Source: an uncultured Bacteroidaceae bacterium (GTDB taxonomy: Bacteria > Bacteroidota > Bacteroidia > Bacteroidales > Bacteroidaceae). From it: a DNA stretch of 29,755 bases. The translations under genes and the position numbers were made by a program. The notes beneath the pieces were generated by a model, which saw only the letters and a list, made by a program, of their open reading frames with translations, was not told where the DNA came from and searched no databases. Below are positions 17,085 through 25,329 of the stretch, piece by piece (position 1 is the stretch's first letter; each line of letters opens with the position of its first letter). The stretch lies in contig CAJGDX010000018.1 in the NCBI GenBank assembly GCA_904502185.1, positions 1-29,755 of the forward strand, given 5' to 3'.

Positions 17085-17795
17085 ATGGCTAAATTTAAAC
17101 GTATTCTTTTGAAATTGAGTGGTGAGAGCCTCATGGGTGAGCAACGTTACGGCATTGATGTAAAGCGTTTGCAGGAGTATGCCGAGCAGATTAAGGAGGT
17201 TGCTGCCATGGGTGTCGAAATAGGTATAGTGATTGGTGGCGGAAATATCTTCCGTGGTCTCAGCGGTGCAGGCAAGGGTTTCGACCGTGTAAAAGGCGAC
17301 CAAATGGGAATGATGGCTACCGTTATCAACAGCCTTGCACTTAGTTCGGCACTCGAGGCTATCGGTGTATCTACAATGGTTCTCACAGCTATCCGTATGG
17401 AGCCTGTGGGTGAATTCTATAACAAATGGAAGGCTATTTCGGCTATGAAAGAGGGTAAGGTTGTGATAATGGCAGCCGGTACCGGTAATCCTTACTTCAC
17501 AACCGACACCGGTTCGTCGTTGCGCGGCATAGAGATTGAAGCCGATGTAATGCTCAAGGGTACACGTGTGGATGGTATCTACACTGCTGACCCCGAAAAA
17601 GACCCCACAGCGGTGAAATTCAACGACATCAGTTATGACGAGGTTATCAGTCGCGGACTTAAAGTGATGGACTTGACAGCAACAACCATGTGTAAAGAGA
17701 ATAATCTGCCTATCTATGTGTTCAACATGGATATCGTCGGAAACCTCAAGCGTGTAATGAACGGCGAGGATATTGGTACATTTGTCCATCCTTAG
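17085..17795 (+). CDS. pyrH: Uridylate kinase (UMP kinase)
   Basis: A cytoplasmic hexameric kinase of the amino-acid-kinase fold, 236 aa, that turns UMP plus ATP into UDP in pyrimidine nucleotide synthesis. Landmarks are the N-terminal KRILLKLSGESLMG, the glycine-rich GGGNIFRGL, the UMP-binding region TDTGSSLRGIEIEADVMLKG and VDGIYTADPEKDP, and a typical ending with FNMDIVGNLKRVMNGEDIGT. The ATG at 17085 (MAKFKRILLKLS) is the family start. It stands alone between its own promoter and a long terminator; the common neighbours frr and tsf are not here. Confidence 0.96.
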   Translation: MAKFKRILLKLSGESLMGEQRYGIDVKRLQEYAEQIKEVAAMGVEIGIVIGGGNIFRGLSGAGKGFDRVKGDQMGMMATVINSLALSSALEAIGVSTMVLTAIRMEPVGEFYNKWKAISAMKEGKVVIMAAGTGNPYFTTDTGSSLRGIEIEADVMLKGTRVDGIYTADPEKDPTAVKFNDISYDEVISRGLKVMDLTATTMCKENNLPIYVFNMDIVGNLKRVMNGEDIGTFVHP

Positions 17796-17810
17796 TATAA
17801 ATTCTGATAC

Positions 17811-17865
17811 ATATATAAAGATTCAGTGAGGCTGCATAATGCAGCCTCACTGAATCTTTATATAT
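17811..17865. terminator. Long terminator after pyrH
   Basis: A perfect 25-bp stem (17811-17835 with 17841-17865), loop ATAAT, begins 15 nt after the pyrH stop. The outer part is A/T-rich and the inner part G/C-rich, so transcripts from either side would end in a T-rich tail. Confidence 0.8.
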
Positions 17866-17927
17866 ACACGATGTATGCCGTATGATGTTAATTTATTTAT
17901 AATTGGGTAAATGTGATGAAAAGTGTG

Positions 17928-17935
17928 TATCTTTG
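17928..17935 (+). promoter_or_regulatory. -7 box of the metalloprotease promoter
   Basis: TATCTTTG matches TAnnTTTG exactly. Transcription should start near 17941-17943. That favours translation from the ATG at 17962 with a ~20-nt leader; the ATG at 17944 would be leaderless. Confidence 0.6.
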
Positions 17936-17961
17936 AAAAATTTATGAAAAACGACAAAATT

Positions 17962-20517
17962 ATGCGCTTAAGATATATACTGCTGATATTCTCCTGGCTT
18001 TTTGTGGCATTTAGCACAATGGCTACTCCTGCCTTCCGTGGGCTGCGGACTATGCGTCAGTCCGATGGTACCGTGTTGACCTATTACCAGACAGGTGATG
18101 AATACTTCCATTATTATTGCACCTCAGATGGTAAACCACTGGTACGCGAGGCTAACGGCGATTTTTCCTACGCAATACTTGATAACCAAATGGGACTTGT
18201 CAGCAGTAATTGCCTTGCCCACGACAAGGGCATGCGTTCGTCCGGAGAGCAGTCGCTGTTGGCTGCAAACTCTTATGCCGGCATGGATCAGGCTTTGCAT
18301 GCAATGGCAATGAAGCGTCGTTCGGCATCGACCAAAGGTGTGCAACCATCTTCAGAGTTTAGCGAATATGGCATTACCCAAGCTATCAAGCCTGTCGGGG
18401 AGATAAATGTTCCTATTGTGCTGGTGCAGTTCCAGGATGTGAAGTTCACATTCGACAAGAGTTTTATAGGACAAAATTACAACGGCAGCAACTTTACAGG
18501 TCTTAACGGTAAGGGGCTGGGCAGCGTGCGCGACTATTTTATCAAGCAATCCGACTCAATATTCCGCCCCAATTTTGTGGTACTCGATATTGTAACATTG
18601 TCGCAGAAGATGGAGTATTACGGTGCCAACGATTCAAAAGGAGATGATAAACATCCCGAGGAGATGATCATTGAGGCATGTAAGGCTCTCGACTCTTCTG
18701 TCGATTTTTCGATATTCGACAATAATGCCGATGGCGAAGTAGAATTCGTATATTGTGTTTATGCCGGATACAGCGAGTCTTACGGTGCTCCCGAAAATAC
18801 CATCTGGCCTCACCAGTGGACTCTGTCTGCAACAAATAAGGTGATGACGGTAGATGGGGTGAAGATAAATACTTATGCCGCCAGTGGCGAACTTGCCTAC
18901 AATGAAGCCACACAGGGTGATGGCCCTAAACTCGATGGAATCGGCTCGTGTTGTCATGAGTTCTCGCATTGTTTGGGATTACCAGATTTCTATGATACAT
19001 CCGGTCGTTCCTACGCCAATTTCGGAATGGATTATTGGGATCTTATGGACTATGGATGCTATAATGCCGATGGTTATGTTCCCATCGGTTACAACGCCTA
19101 TGAAAGGGATTTTATGGGGTGGCGCAAACTCGAAACATTGACCGAACGTGGCGATTACTCCATGAAGGCGCTTACGTCAGGCGGAAAAGGATACAAAATC
19201 GTAAACGATGCAAATAAAAACGAATATTATATATTGGAAAATCGTCAGGCCGAGGGTTTCGATACTCACATCTTCAATAGCGGAATGTTGATAATCCATG
19301 TAGATTATTCATCAAGTATCTGGGAAGAGAACGAAGTAAATTCCAATCTTGCACGACAGCGTTTCACAATAATTCCGGCTGATAACAAGCAATTGACATA
19401 CTATCGTGCCAAAACCACAGAGGAGTATCACGAGAGTCTGCGTGGTGATGTGTGGCCAGGTACAACCGGCAACCATGAGCTTACAAATTCAAGCGCACCG
19501 GCTGCTAAGGTCTATTCGGGTGAATACATGAACAAATCAATCAGAAATATTGCCGAGAATAACGGTGAAGTTACATTCTCCTTTATGAAAGACCGTCTGG
19601 ATGTTCCGCAGTTGTCAGCAACTTCAAATCTCACAACAAATGGTTTTACTCTTAATTGGAAAGGGGTAGAACATGCTTCAGGTTACGAGGTGGAACTTAT
19701 TAAGGTAGAGAAAGTCGCAGAGAATGAAGGTGATGTGTTTACTCTTCTGACAGAGGATTTTCTCGGATGTTCTCTGTCGGGTACTGATGTAACTGATAAT
19801 ATCGACAATTACACTATCAGCCGTGGATGGACAGGATTTAACCTGTGGAGCGAAACCGGTGTTTTGCGATTGGGTACGAAAAATGAATATGGAGAGCTTG
19901 CAACACCTTATTTCCCGACTGCTGCCGATGGCTCTATAACCGTGAGTTTCAATGCCAAAAAATATGATAGCACCGATGGTCCGGTGAAGATTACTCTAAG
20001 TTCTGATTTTTATGACACGGGTGCATCAGACTATGATACATTCACTATCAGTGACAAGTGGGAAACATATTGGTATACATTCTCAAAAGAGGGTAGTAAG
20101 GCATCCTTGCTTTTTACCACCGAGGGTGGTGCCGAGAATGCTTCACGCGTACTTATCGATGAAATAAATGTTACTCAGGAGAGTACAGAAAGGGAGGCAT
20201 CATGCGGCTTCTATGTAACAACCGAAACGTCATATACGTTTACAGCCCTGCAGCAAGGTAAGTATCGTTGCCACGTGAGGGCATTGGATAAGGCTGATGC
20301 GGGAATAACATCCGATTTTTCCGAAAAACTGGAAATCTCTGTTGGCGACAATACTGCAATAGTTGCACCGGAGTCTGAAACAGACTCTGATATCGAGGTA
20401 TATTCACTTGCAGGTGTTTCTGTGTATAAAGGCTGCGAGACATCAATGCCTCAATTGAAGCCGGGACACTATGTTGTTCGCCGTCGTGGAGAGAGTCGGA
20501 AAATATATATCAAATGA
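17962..20517 (+). CDS. Secreted M6-family-like metalloprotease with probable type IX sorting tail
   Basis: A zinc metalloprotease of 851 aa. An N-terminal signal peptide (hydrophobic YILLIFSWLFVAFSTMA) is followed by a propeptide-like region and an M6-type catalytic domain (about 120-420) with the zinc motif HEFSH at 332-336 in GSCCHEFSHCLGLPDFYD. Next come a fibronectin-III-like segment (about 545-580) and a beta-rich carbohydrate-binding/MAM-like segment (about 590-750). The last ~50 residues (IEVYSLAGVSVYKG to KIYIK) look like a type IX secretion C-terminal signal, so it is probably exported across the outer membrane. The start was chosen from the promoter position; 17944 is possible. It ends overlapping the convergent radical SAM gene by 8 nt with no terminator between. 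Confidence 0.85.
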   Translation: MRLRYILLIFSWLFVAFSTMATPAFRGLRTMRQSDGTVLTYYQTGDEYFHYYCTSDGKPLVREANGDFSYAILDNQMGLVSSNCLAHDKGMRSSGEQSLLAANSYAGMDQALHAMAMKRRSASTKGVQPSSEFSEYGITQAIKPVGEINVPIVLVQFQDVKFTFDKSFIGQNYNGSNFTGLNGKGLGSVRDYFIKQSDSIFRPNFVVLDIVTLSQKMEYYGANDSKGDDKHPEEMIIEACKALDSSVDFSIFDNNADGEVEFVYCVYAGYSESYGAPENTIWPHQWTLSATNKVMTVDGVKINTYAASGELAYNEATQGDGPKLDGIGSCCHEFSHCLGLPDFYDTSGRSYANFGMDYWDLMDYGCYNADGYVPIGYNAYERDFMGWRKLETLTERGDYSMKALTSGGKGYKIVNDANKNEYYILENRQAEGFDTHIFNSGMLIIHVDYSSSIWEENEVNSNLARQRFTIIPADNKQLTYYRAKTTEEYHESLRGDVWPGTTGNHELTNSSAPAAKVYSGEYMNKSIRNIAENNGEVTFSFMKDRLDVPQLSATSNLTTNGFTLNWKGVEHASGYEVELIKVEKVAENEGDVFTLLTEDFLGCSLSGTDVTDNIDNYTISRGWTGFNLWSETGVLRLGTKNEYGELATPYFPTAADGSITVSFNAKKYDSTDGPVKITLSSDFYDTGASDYDTFTISDKWETYWYTFSKEGSKASLLFTTEGGAENASRVLIDEINVTQESTEREASCGFYVTTETSYTFTALQQGKYRCHVRALDKADAGITSDFSEKLEISVGDNTAIVAPESETDSDIEVYSLAGVSVYKGCETSMPQLKPGHYVVRRRGESRKIYIK

Positions 20518-21481
20518 CAGCAGGTGCTTGAGCCTGTAGATTTTTACACTCCTCATTGTAGAATTTTCCCTGCCATGTGTCACGTTCACGCATGCGGCGT
20601 TTGATTTTGTCGACAAGCTCGTGGTTTTTCAATCCCCAGTCTGGTGCTATCAGCAGCTCTTTGGGCGACTGGGATGCAAAGCGCTCAACAACAATGTCGG
20701 GGCGCAGATTCTCCAGATAATCGACAGCAACTTCAATGTAGTCGTCAAGGGCAAAAAGATGAAAGTCATCGGGATGGCTCTCATACTCCTCGGCCATGCG
20801 TGTGCCGCGTATCAGCTGCAACTGGTGCAGTTTCAGCGTGGTTATGGGCAGTGTCGAAAGCAAACGCGCCTGACCGACGAACGCCGAGCGCTTCTCGCCG
20901 GGTAATCCCAGAATAAGATGCACACCCACAGGTAACCCTCTTCGGGCAGTACGCTGTATGGCATCCACTGCGGTGGCGAAGTCGTGTCCGCGGTTTATGC
21001 GTATAAGGGTGTCGTCGTTTGTACTCTCAACGCCATATTCCACCATTACGTACACTCTGCGGGCAAGCTGTTCAAGGTAGTCGAGCAGACTCTCGGGCAT
21101 ACAATCGGGACGTGTGCCAATGACCAATCCAACGCAGCCATCTACACTCAGCGCCTCTTCGTAGCGCTGCTGCAACACCTCCAACGAATCGTATGTGTTT
21201 GTGTATGCCTGAAAATATGCAAGATAACGCATCTGTGGGTATTTGTGAGAGAAGAAATTTATTCCCTCCTTCATCTGCTGCGTAACCGAACGGTTGCGGT
21301 GGCAATATGCCGGGTTAAAAGTACGGTTGTTGCAATATGTACATCCGCCTGTTCCCTTTGTGCCGTCGCGGTTTGGGCAGGTGAATCCGCCGTCAATGGA
21401 TATTTTCTGCACCTTGAAATCGAACAACCGGCGCATGTGGCTTCCGTAGTCGTTAAAATAAAATCGCTCTTTGCTTTCCAT
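20510..21481 (-). CDS. Radical SAM protein, YhcC family
   Basis: A radical SAM protein of 323 aa resembling the TIGR01212/YhcC family. The cluster motif is the unusual spaced form C35-x11-C47-x2-C50 within TCPNRDGTKGTGGCTYC, rather than CxxxCxxC. Further blocks are YFQAYTNTY, VIGTRPDC, VEYGVES and GLPGE, all seen in this family. The reaction has not been settled, as far as I know. The ATG at 21481 (MESKERFYFNDYG) is chosen because a -7 box sits 7 nt upstream and the longer frame start at 21529 lies before that box. Its last 8 nt overlap the stop of the convergent protease gene. Confidence 0.88.
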   Translation of the reverse strand: MESKERFYFNDYGSHMRRLFDFKVQKISIDGGFTCPNRDGTKGTGGCTYCNNRTFNPAYCHRNRSVTQQMKEGINFFSHKYPQMRYLAYFQAYTNTYDSLEVLQQRYEEALSVDGCVGLVIGTRPDCMPESLLDYLEQLARRVYVMVEYGVESTNDDTLIRINRGHDFATAVDAIQRTARRGLPVGVHLILGLPGEKRSAFVGQARLLSTLPITTLKLHQLQLIRGTRMAEEYESHPDDFHLFALDDYIEVAVDYLENLRPDIVVERFASQSPKELLIAPDWGLKNHELVDKIKRRMRERDTWQGKFYNEECKNLQAQAPAVI

Positions 21482-21488
21482 AATCGGA

Positions 21489-21496
21489 CAAATGTA
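21489..21496 (-). promoter_or_regulatory. -7 box of the radical SAM gene promoter
   Basis: On the minus strand this reads TACATTTG, an exact TAnnTTTG match. Only 7 nt separate it from the ATG whose A is 21481, so the transcript would be leaderless or nearly so. Confidence 0.5.
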
Positions 21497-21539
21497 TATA
21501 AAATTAACAATACCCGCAATATATATCATTTTTTATCCG

Positions 21540-21547
21540 TAACTTCG
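21540..21547 (+). promoter_or_regulatory. -7 box of the dipeptidyl peptidase promoter
   Basis: TAACTTCG, followed by C, differs from TAnnTTTG at one base. It lies 36 nt before the ATG at 21584 and faces away from the radical SAM promoter in a ~100-nt divergent gap. Confidence 0.4.
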
Positions 21548-21583
21548 CAGAATGAAATTCCGAATAATTATAAATACAATATA

Positions 21584-23797
21584 ATGAAAAAGATTTTACT
21601 GACATTTTTATCTCTTGCGGCAATGATGACAGCAGGAGCTGCCGGTCGCGACATTCAACTCAAGGAGGTCGTAAGCGGTACATTCAGCGCAAGAGGATTC
21701 TCGGGTATACATCCGATGAACGACGGTGAGCATTTTGCAAAGATGAGTGCTGACCGTAAGATGGTGCTTGCCTATTCATTCAGGAATGGCGAGGTGACAG
21801 ACACACTTTTCAATGTGAACACTGCACGTAACTGCGATTTTAAACGTATCGACAATTTCAGTTTCTCGCCTGACGAGGCACGAATTCTGATACAGACTCG
21901 CACAAAACCAATTTATCGTCGCTCTTTTACAGCAGAACACTATTTGTATTCGCGCAAGAACAACAAACTGCAACCTTTGTCAACCAACGGTCCTCAGCAG
22001 GAGCCTATCTTCTCGCCCGACGGAACAATGGTGGCTTTTGCACGCGAAAATAATATTTTCCTTGTGAAATTGCTCTTCAACAGCAGCGAGTCGCAGGTGA
22101 CTACCGACGGAAAATATGGCGAGATTATCAATGGTATCCCCGACTGGGTTTACGAAGAGGAGTTTGCTACAAGCCGTTCTTTCGACTTCAGCGCCGACAG
22201 CAAGATGCTCGCCTACATACGTTACGACGAGAGCAAAGTGATGAACTACGACATGCCGATGTATATTCCCTCTGCGGGTGAGAGCAATCACGAATATGAC
22301 GACTACAAACGCCCCTACAGCTACAAATATCCTGTGGCAGGTGCGCAGAATTCTGTTGTCAGTGTGCATACATTCGATATAAAGAATCAAGTGACACGCA
22401 AACTGAACCTCCCCATCGACAGCACATATTATATCCCCCGCATCGAGTTTACACAGAACCCCGATTTCCTTGCCGTAATCACTCTGAATCGCCATCAGAA
22501 TCAGATGGACATTATTCAGGCAAATCCTCTGTCGGGAATCTGCAAACGTATTCTGCGCGAGGAGAGTCCCGAGTATATCAACGAAACAACCTACCAGGAA
22601 CTTACATTCTTCAAGGATCACTTTGTGATGCAGAGCGAGCGCGACGGATACAACCATCTCTATCTTTACACCATCGGAGGTAACCTTGTAAAACAGTTGA
22701 CCAAGGGTGAATATGATGTCAACGGATTCATCGGCTGGGACGAAAAGAAAAATCTTTTCTACTATTCGAGCAACGAGGGCAATCCCACACAGACAGCCGT
22801 TTACCGATTGGATGCAAAGAACAAGAAGACACGCATTACTCAGAAAGAGGGTACAAACAGCACTACTTTCAGCAAAGGGTTGAAATATTTTGTAAACAGT
22901 TATCAGAATCTAACAACTCCTCCTGTCGTAACACTCAACGACAACAATGGCAAGGAACTTGCTACAATTCTCGACAACAAAGAGCTGAAGGAGAAGCTCA
23001 AGGGCATAAATATGGGACAGAAAGAGATATTCACATTCACCAACAGCGATGGTGTGAAACTCTACGGATGGATGATTAAACCTGCCGATTTTGACCCTGC
23101 TAAAAAATATCCTGTGATTATGCACCAGTATAGCGGTCCCTACTCACAGAAGGTAAAAGACAGCTGGGCTATCGGTCAGTATGGTGGTGGACTCTTCGAG
23201 AGCTACATGGCAAGCAATGGCTTCATCATGGTGTGTGTCGATGGTCGCGGAACAGCCGGACGCGGAACCAAATTCGGTAAATGTACCTATATGTCGCTTG
23301 GCGTATATGAATCGAAAGACCAGGTAGAGGCTGCAAAGTATCTTGGTTCTTTGCCCTACGTAGATAAGAATAACATTGCAATTTGGGGCTGGAGCTTCGG
23401 AGGATACAACACTCTTATGGCTATGAGCGAGGGTACTCCTGTCTTTAAGGCCGGCGTTGCCATTGCAGCACCCACAGACTGGCGTTTCTACGACACTGTA
23501 TACACAGAGCGTTACATGCGTACTCCCAAAGAGAACAAAGAGGGTTACGACAAGGGCTCTGCCATACTGAATGTAGACAAACTGCATGGTAATCTGCTGC
23601 TCATTCATGGTACTGCCGATGACAATGTTCACTTCCGCAACATGGTTCGTTACATACATGCTCTGACACAGGCCGGAAAGCAGTTCCGCACAGCAATCTA
23701 CCCCGACAGCAACCACAGCATATACTTTGGCTCTAATACTCGCAGTCAGATGTTTGAGATGATAACAAAGTTCTTCTTCGAGAATCTTAAGAATTAA
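21584..23797 (+). CDS. Dipeptidyl peptidase IV, S9 family, secreted
   Basis: A serine exopeptidase of 737 aa that should remove X-Pro (or X-Ala) dipeptides from peptide N-termini. A signal peptide (MKKILLTFLSLAAMMTAGA) places it in the periplasm or at the outer membrane. The N-terminal beta-propeller (about 40-480) carries the DPP IV glutamate motif DWVYEEE (187-193), which anchors the substrate N-terminus. The C-terminal alpha/beta-hydrolase domain has the triad S604 (GWSFGGYN), D679 (HGTADDN) and H711 (DSNHSIYFG); S-D and D-H spacing is close to human DPP4. The ATG at 21584 is clear from the signal peptide; the 200 in-frame codons before it overlap the radical SAM gene and are not part of this protein. 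A terminator follows. Confidence 0.95.
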   Translation: MKKILLTFLSLAAMMTAGAAGRDIQLKEVVSGTFSARGFSGIHPMNDGEHFAKMSADRKMVLAYSFRNGEVTDTLFNVNTARNCDFKRIDNFSFSPDEARILIQTRTKPIYRRSFTAEHYLYSRKNNKLQPLSTNGPQQEPIFSPDGTMVAFARENNIFLVKLLFNSSESQVTTDGKYGEIINGIPDWVYEEEFATSRSFDFSADSKMLAYIRYDESKVMNYDMPMYIPSAGESNHEYDDYKRPYSYKYPVAGAQNSVVSVHTFDIKNQVTRKLNLPIDSTYYIPRIEFTQNPDFLAVITLNRHQNQMDIIQANPLSGICKRILREESPEYINETTYQELTFFKDHFVMQSERDGYNHLYLYTIGGNLVKQLTKGEYDVNGFIGWDEKKNLFYYSSNEGNPTQTAVYRLDAKNKKTRITQKEGTNSTTFSKGLKYFVNSYQNLTTPPVVTLNDNNGKELATILDNKELKEKLKGINMGQKEIFTFTNSDGVKLYGWMIKPADFDPAKKYPVIMHQYSGPYSQKVKDSWAIGQYGGGLFESYMASNGFIMVCVDGRGTAGRGTKFGKCTYMSLGVYESKDQVEAAKYLGSLPYVDKNNIAIWGWSFGGYNTLMAMSEGTPVFKAGVAIAAPTDWRFYDTVYTERYMRTPKENKEGYDKGSAILNVDKLHGNLLLIHGTADDNVHFRNMVRYIHALTQAGKQFRTAIYPDSNHSIYFGSNTRSQMFEMITKFFFENLKN

Positions 23798-23817
23798 TTT
23801 CTGAAAAGAACTATTGC

Positions 23818-23865
23818 ATACAAAAATAATCCGCAGACCTAAAAGTCTGCGGATTGTTTTTGTAT
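23818..23865. terminator. Bidirectional terminator between DPP IV and the DUF2148 gene
   Basis: The core stem AATCCGCAGAC (23828-23838) pairs with 23845-23855, loop CTAAAA. Beyond a wobble, AAAAA/TTTTT and further pairs extend it out to 23818 and 23865. It has A-rich and T-rich flanks for both directions and lies between convergent genes. Confidence 0.8.
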
Positions 23866-23917
23866 ATATGTCAATCAATGGATTGGCTGCCGTTAGACAA
23901 ATGTTTTTCAGCTCTGT

Positions 23918-24457
23918 TTAGGGCTGTTTTCTCATGCTCTTGCGGTCGAAGAATGGGTTCTTGGCACTTGCACTTACCGGTATTGCTATGATGCAGGTGC
24001 ACTGGGGCATCCAGCCAAGGGCGCGTGCTGCGTAGCCTGCCGAATACATCACACGAGTGTCGAGGCGCAGGTCGGCAGCTGTGGCACATGCCGAGCCTAA
24101 TGCAATACCAACGTCTACCAGATTCATTGCGCAGGGAGTGCCTTCGCTTCTGCTGTCGCATGTAGCTGCTCCGCAGTAGGCGCAGTTGAGTGCCATGGGC
24201 TGTTCGCGTGTGCCTATCAGCAGAATGGCATCTGCCGAGAGTATGTTCAGTGCGTCGCGCATCATTCCTCCACGGCTTCTCTCTTCGCCCATCTGGTGAA
24301 GTTTGTCGCTGAGGGTCTTTATGTCCTCGTCTGTAACAAGAAGAATTTCCAATAAATCTTCGCCTTTGGCCTTAGGGGCAGTGCGTGCGGCTGTCATCAT
24401 CTGTTTGGCAGCTTCGATGACATGTGCGCGGCGTATTTCTCTTTCGTTGTATATCAT
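23918..24457 (-). CDS. DUF2148 ferredoxin-like cysteine-rich protein
   Basis: A 179-aa protein. Its beginning (MIYNEREIRRAHVIEAAKQM, then AARTAPKAKG) and cysteine pattern match the DUF2148 / ferredoxin-domain family of anaerobes. Cysteines lie in NCAYCGAATCDS, TPCAMN, GSACATA and PQCTC, enough to bind an iron-sulfur cluster or metal. The AARTAPKAKG block recalls the nitroreductase-like fold. The function of the family is not known to me; a redox role is inference. It is alone on the minus strand with its own promoter, divergent from the FetA-like gene. Confidence 0.8.
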   Translation of the reverse strand: MIYNEREIRRAHVIEAAKQMMTAARTAPKAKGEDLLEILLVTDEDIKTLSDKLHQMGEERSRGGMMRDALNILSADAILLIGTREQPMALNCAYCGAATCDSRSEGTPCAMNLVDVGIALGSACATAADLRLDTRVMYSAGYAARALGWMPQCTCIIAIPVSASAKNPFFDRKSMRKQP

Positions 24458-24492
24458 AGTCGTTGTTTTTAGAAATGTTTTTTTGGTTTCTG

Positions 24493-24500
24493 CAAAAGTA
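24493..24500 (-). promoter_or_regulatory. -7 box of the DUF2148 gene promoter
   Basis: On the minus strand this reads TACTTTTG followed by C, an exact TAnnTTTG match, about 35 nt upstream of the start codon at 24457. Confidence 0.5.
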
Positions 24501-24653
24501 TAATAAATTTGTGAAGTGTAGGGTTGTTTGCGTTATTATTTTGCTCTTTTGCGCAGTATTGAATTGCTTTTGTGCCGACCGGCTGCAGAAAGATTGTTTA
24601 AATACTTTTCTCTATTTTTCTATAATAAGAATGGTCTTATTGCTTACATTTTG

Positions 24654-24661
24654 TACCTTTG
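24654..24661 (+). promoter_or_regulatory. -7 box of the fetAB-like promoter
   Basis: TACCTTTG matches TAnnTTTG exactly and ends only 4 nt before the ATG at 24666. The mRNA would be leaderless or nearly so. A TTG at 24640-24642 is closer than the usual -33 spacing. Confidence 0.55.
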
Positions 24662-24665
24662 TAGC

Positions 24666-25313
24666 ATGAAAGGGGAAACAAATATATTGGAAGTGTCGCA
24701 TTTGACTGTATCGTATGGCGATCACACTGTCATCAACGATTTTTCGATGTGCTTGAAAAGTGGGGAGATGGTGGCTGTTACAGGTGCCTCGGGCAGTGGA
24801 AAAAGTTCGTTGCTGCGAGCTGTTCTCGGCTTTGTCCTGATGGATTCCGGTGAGATAAATGTAGCCGGTACTCCTGTCAGTGGCGGACATTACGAGGTGT
24901 TGCGTCAGCGCTCTTCTTATCTTCCCCAGGACTTGTCTTTTCCTTGTGAATTTGTAAGTGAGGTGCTGGAGATCCTATTTACCTTCAAATGTAACAAAAA
25001 CAGGAGTGTGTCGCATGAGATGTGGAACGACTGCTTTCAGCGTCTGGGACTCGACAAAGGTATCGTGGAGAAGCGTGTGAATGAAATTTCGGGTGGGCAA
25101 AAGCAGCGCCTGTTGCTTGCCGTAACTGCTATGCTCGACAAGGATATCATATTCCTCGATGAGCCTACTTCGGCACTGGATTCCCATTCAGCCGGATTGG
25201 TTACTGATTTTTTAAAAGAATTGGCACGCAGAGGAAAGAGTATTCTTGCAGTTACGCATGATGCTAAATTTGCAGCGGTGTGTGATAGGGTAGTGGAGAT
25301 ACCCACTTTGTAA
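24666..25313 (+). CDS. ABC transporter ATP-binding protein, FetA-like
   Basis: An ATPase subunit of 215 aa. Walker A is GASGSGKSS at 40-48, the signature is ISGGQKQR, Walker B is IIFLDEPTSALD, and the switch histidine is in AVTHD. Taken alone it could serve many small importers or exporters. The next gene, 16 nt on, is a UPF0014 (FetB) permease, so it is most likely the FetA partner of an exporter linked to iron efflux in E. coli. The start at 24666 opens the conserved domain (NILEVSHLTVSYG); the frame continues upstream, but that part precedes the promoter. Confidence 0.85.
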   Translation: MKGETNILEVSHLTVSYGDHTVINDFSMCLKSGEMVAVTGASGSGKSSLLRAVLGFVLMDSGEINVAGTPVSGGHYEVLRQRSSYLPQDLSFPCEFVSEVLEILFTFKCNKNRSVSHEMWNDCFQRLGLDKGIVEKRVNEISGGQKQRLLLAVTAMLDKDIIFLDEPTSALDSHSAGLVTDFLKELARRGKSILAVTHDAKFAAVCDRVVEIPTL

Positions 25314-25329
25314 ATTATATACCAAACAG

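Noticed and set aside
17019..17789. 256-codon open frame antisense to pyrH
   Set aside because: Rich in H, C and T as expected for a reverse shadow; pyrH is certain.
20984..21583. 200 in-frame codons upstream of the DPP IV start
   Set aside because: They lie antisense to the radical SAM gene and upstream of the promoter box, and the signal peptide begins at 21584.
21980..22657. 225-codon open frame antisense to DPP IV
   Set aside because: It shadows a well-conserved gene and has no promoter or family motifs.
24463..24669. 68-codon hydrophobic frame upstream of the fetA-like gene
   Set aside because: It covers two divergent promoter boxes and reads as T-rich noise (many F, C, L) rather than a membrane peptide with a start signal.
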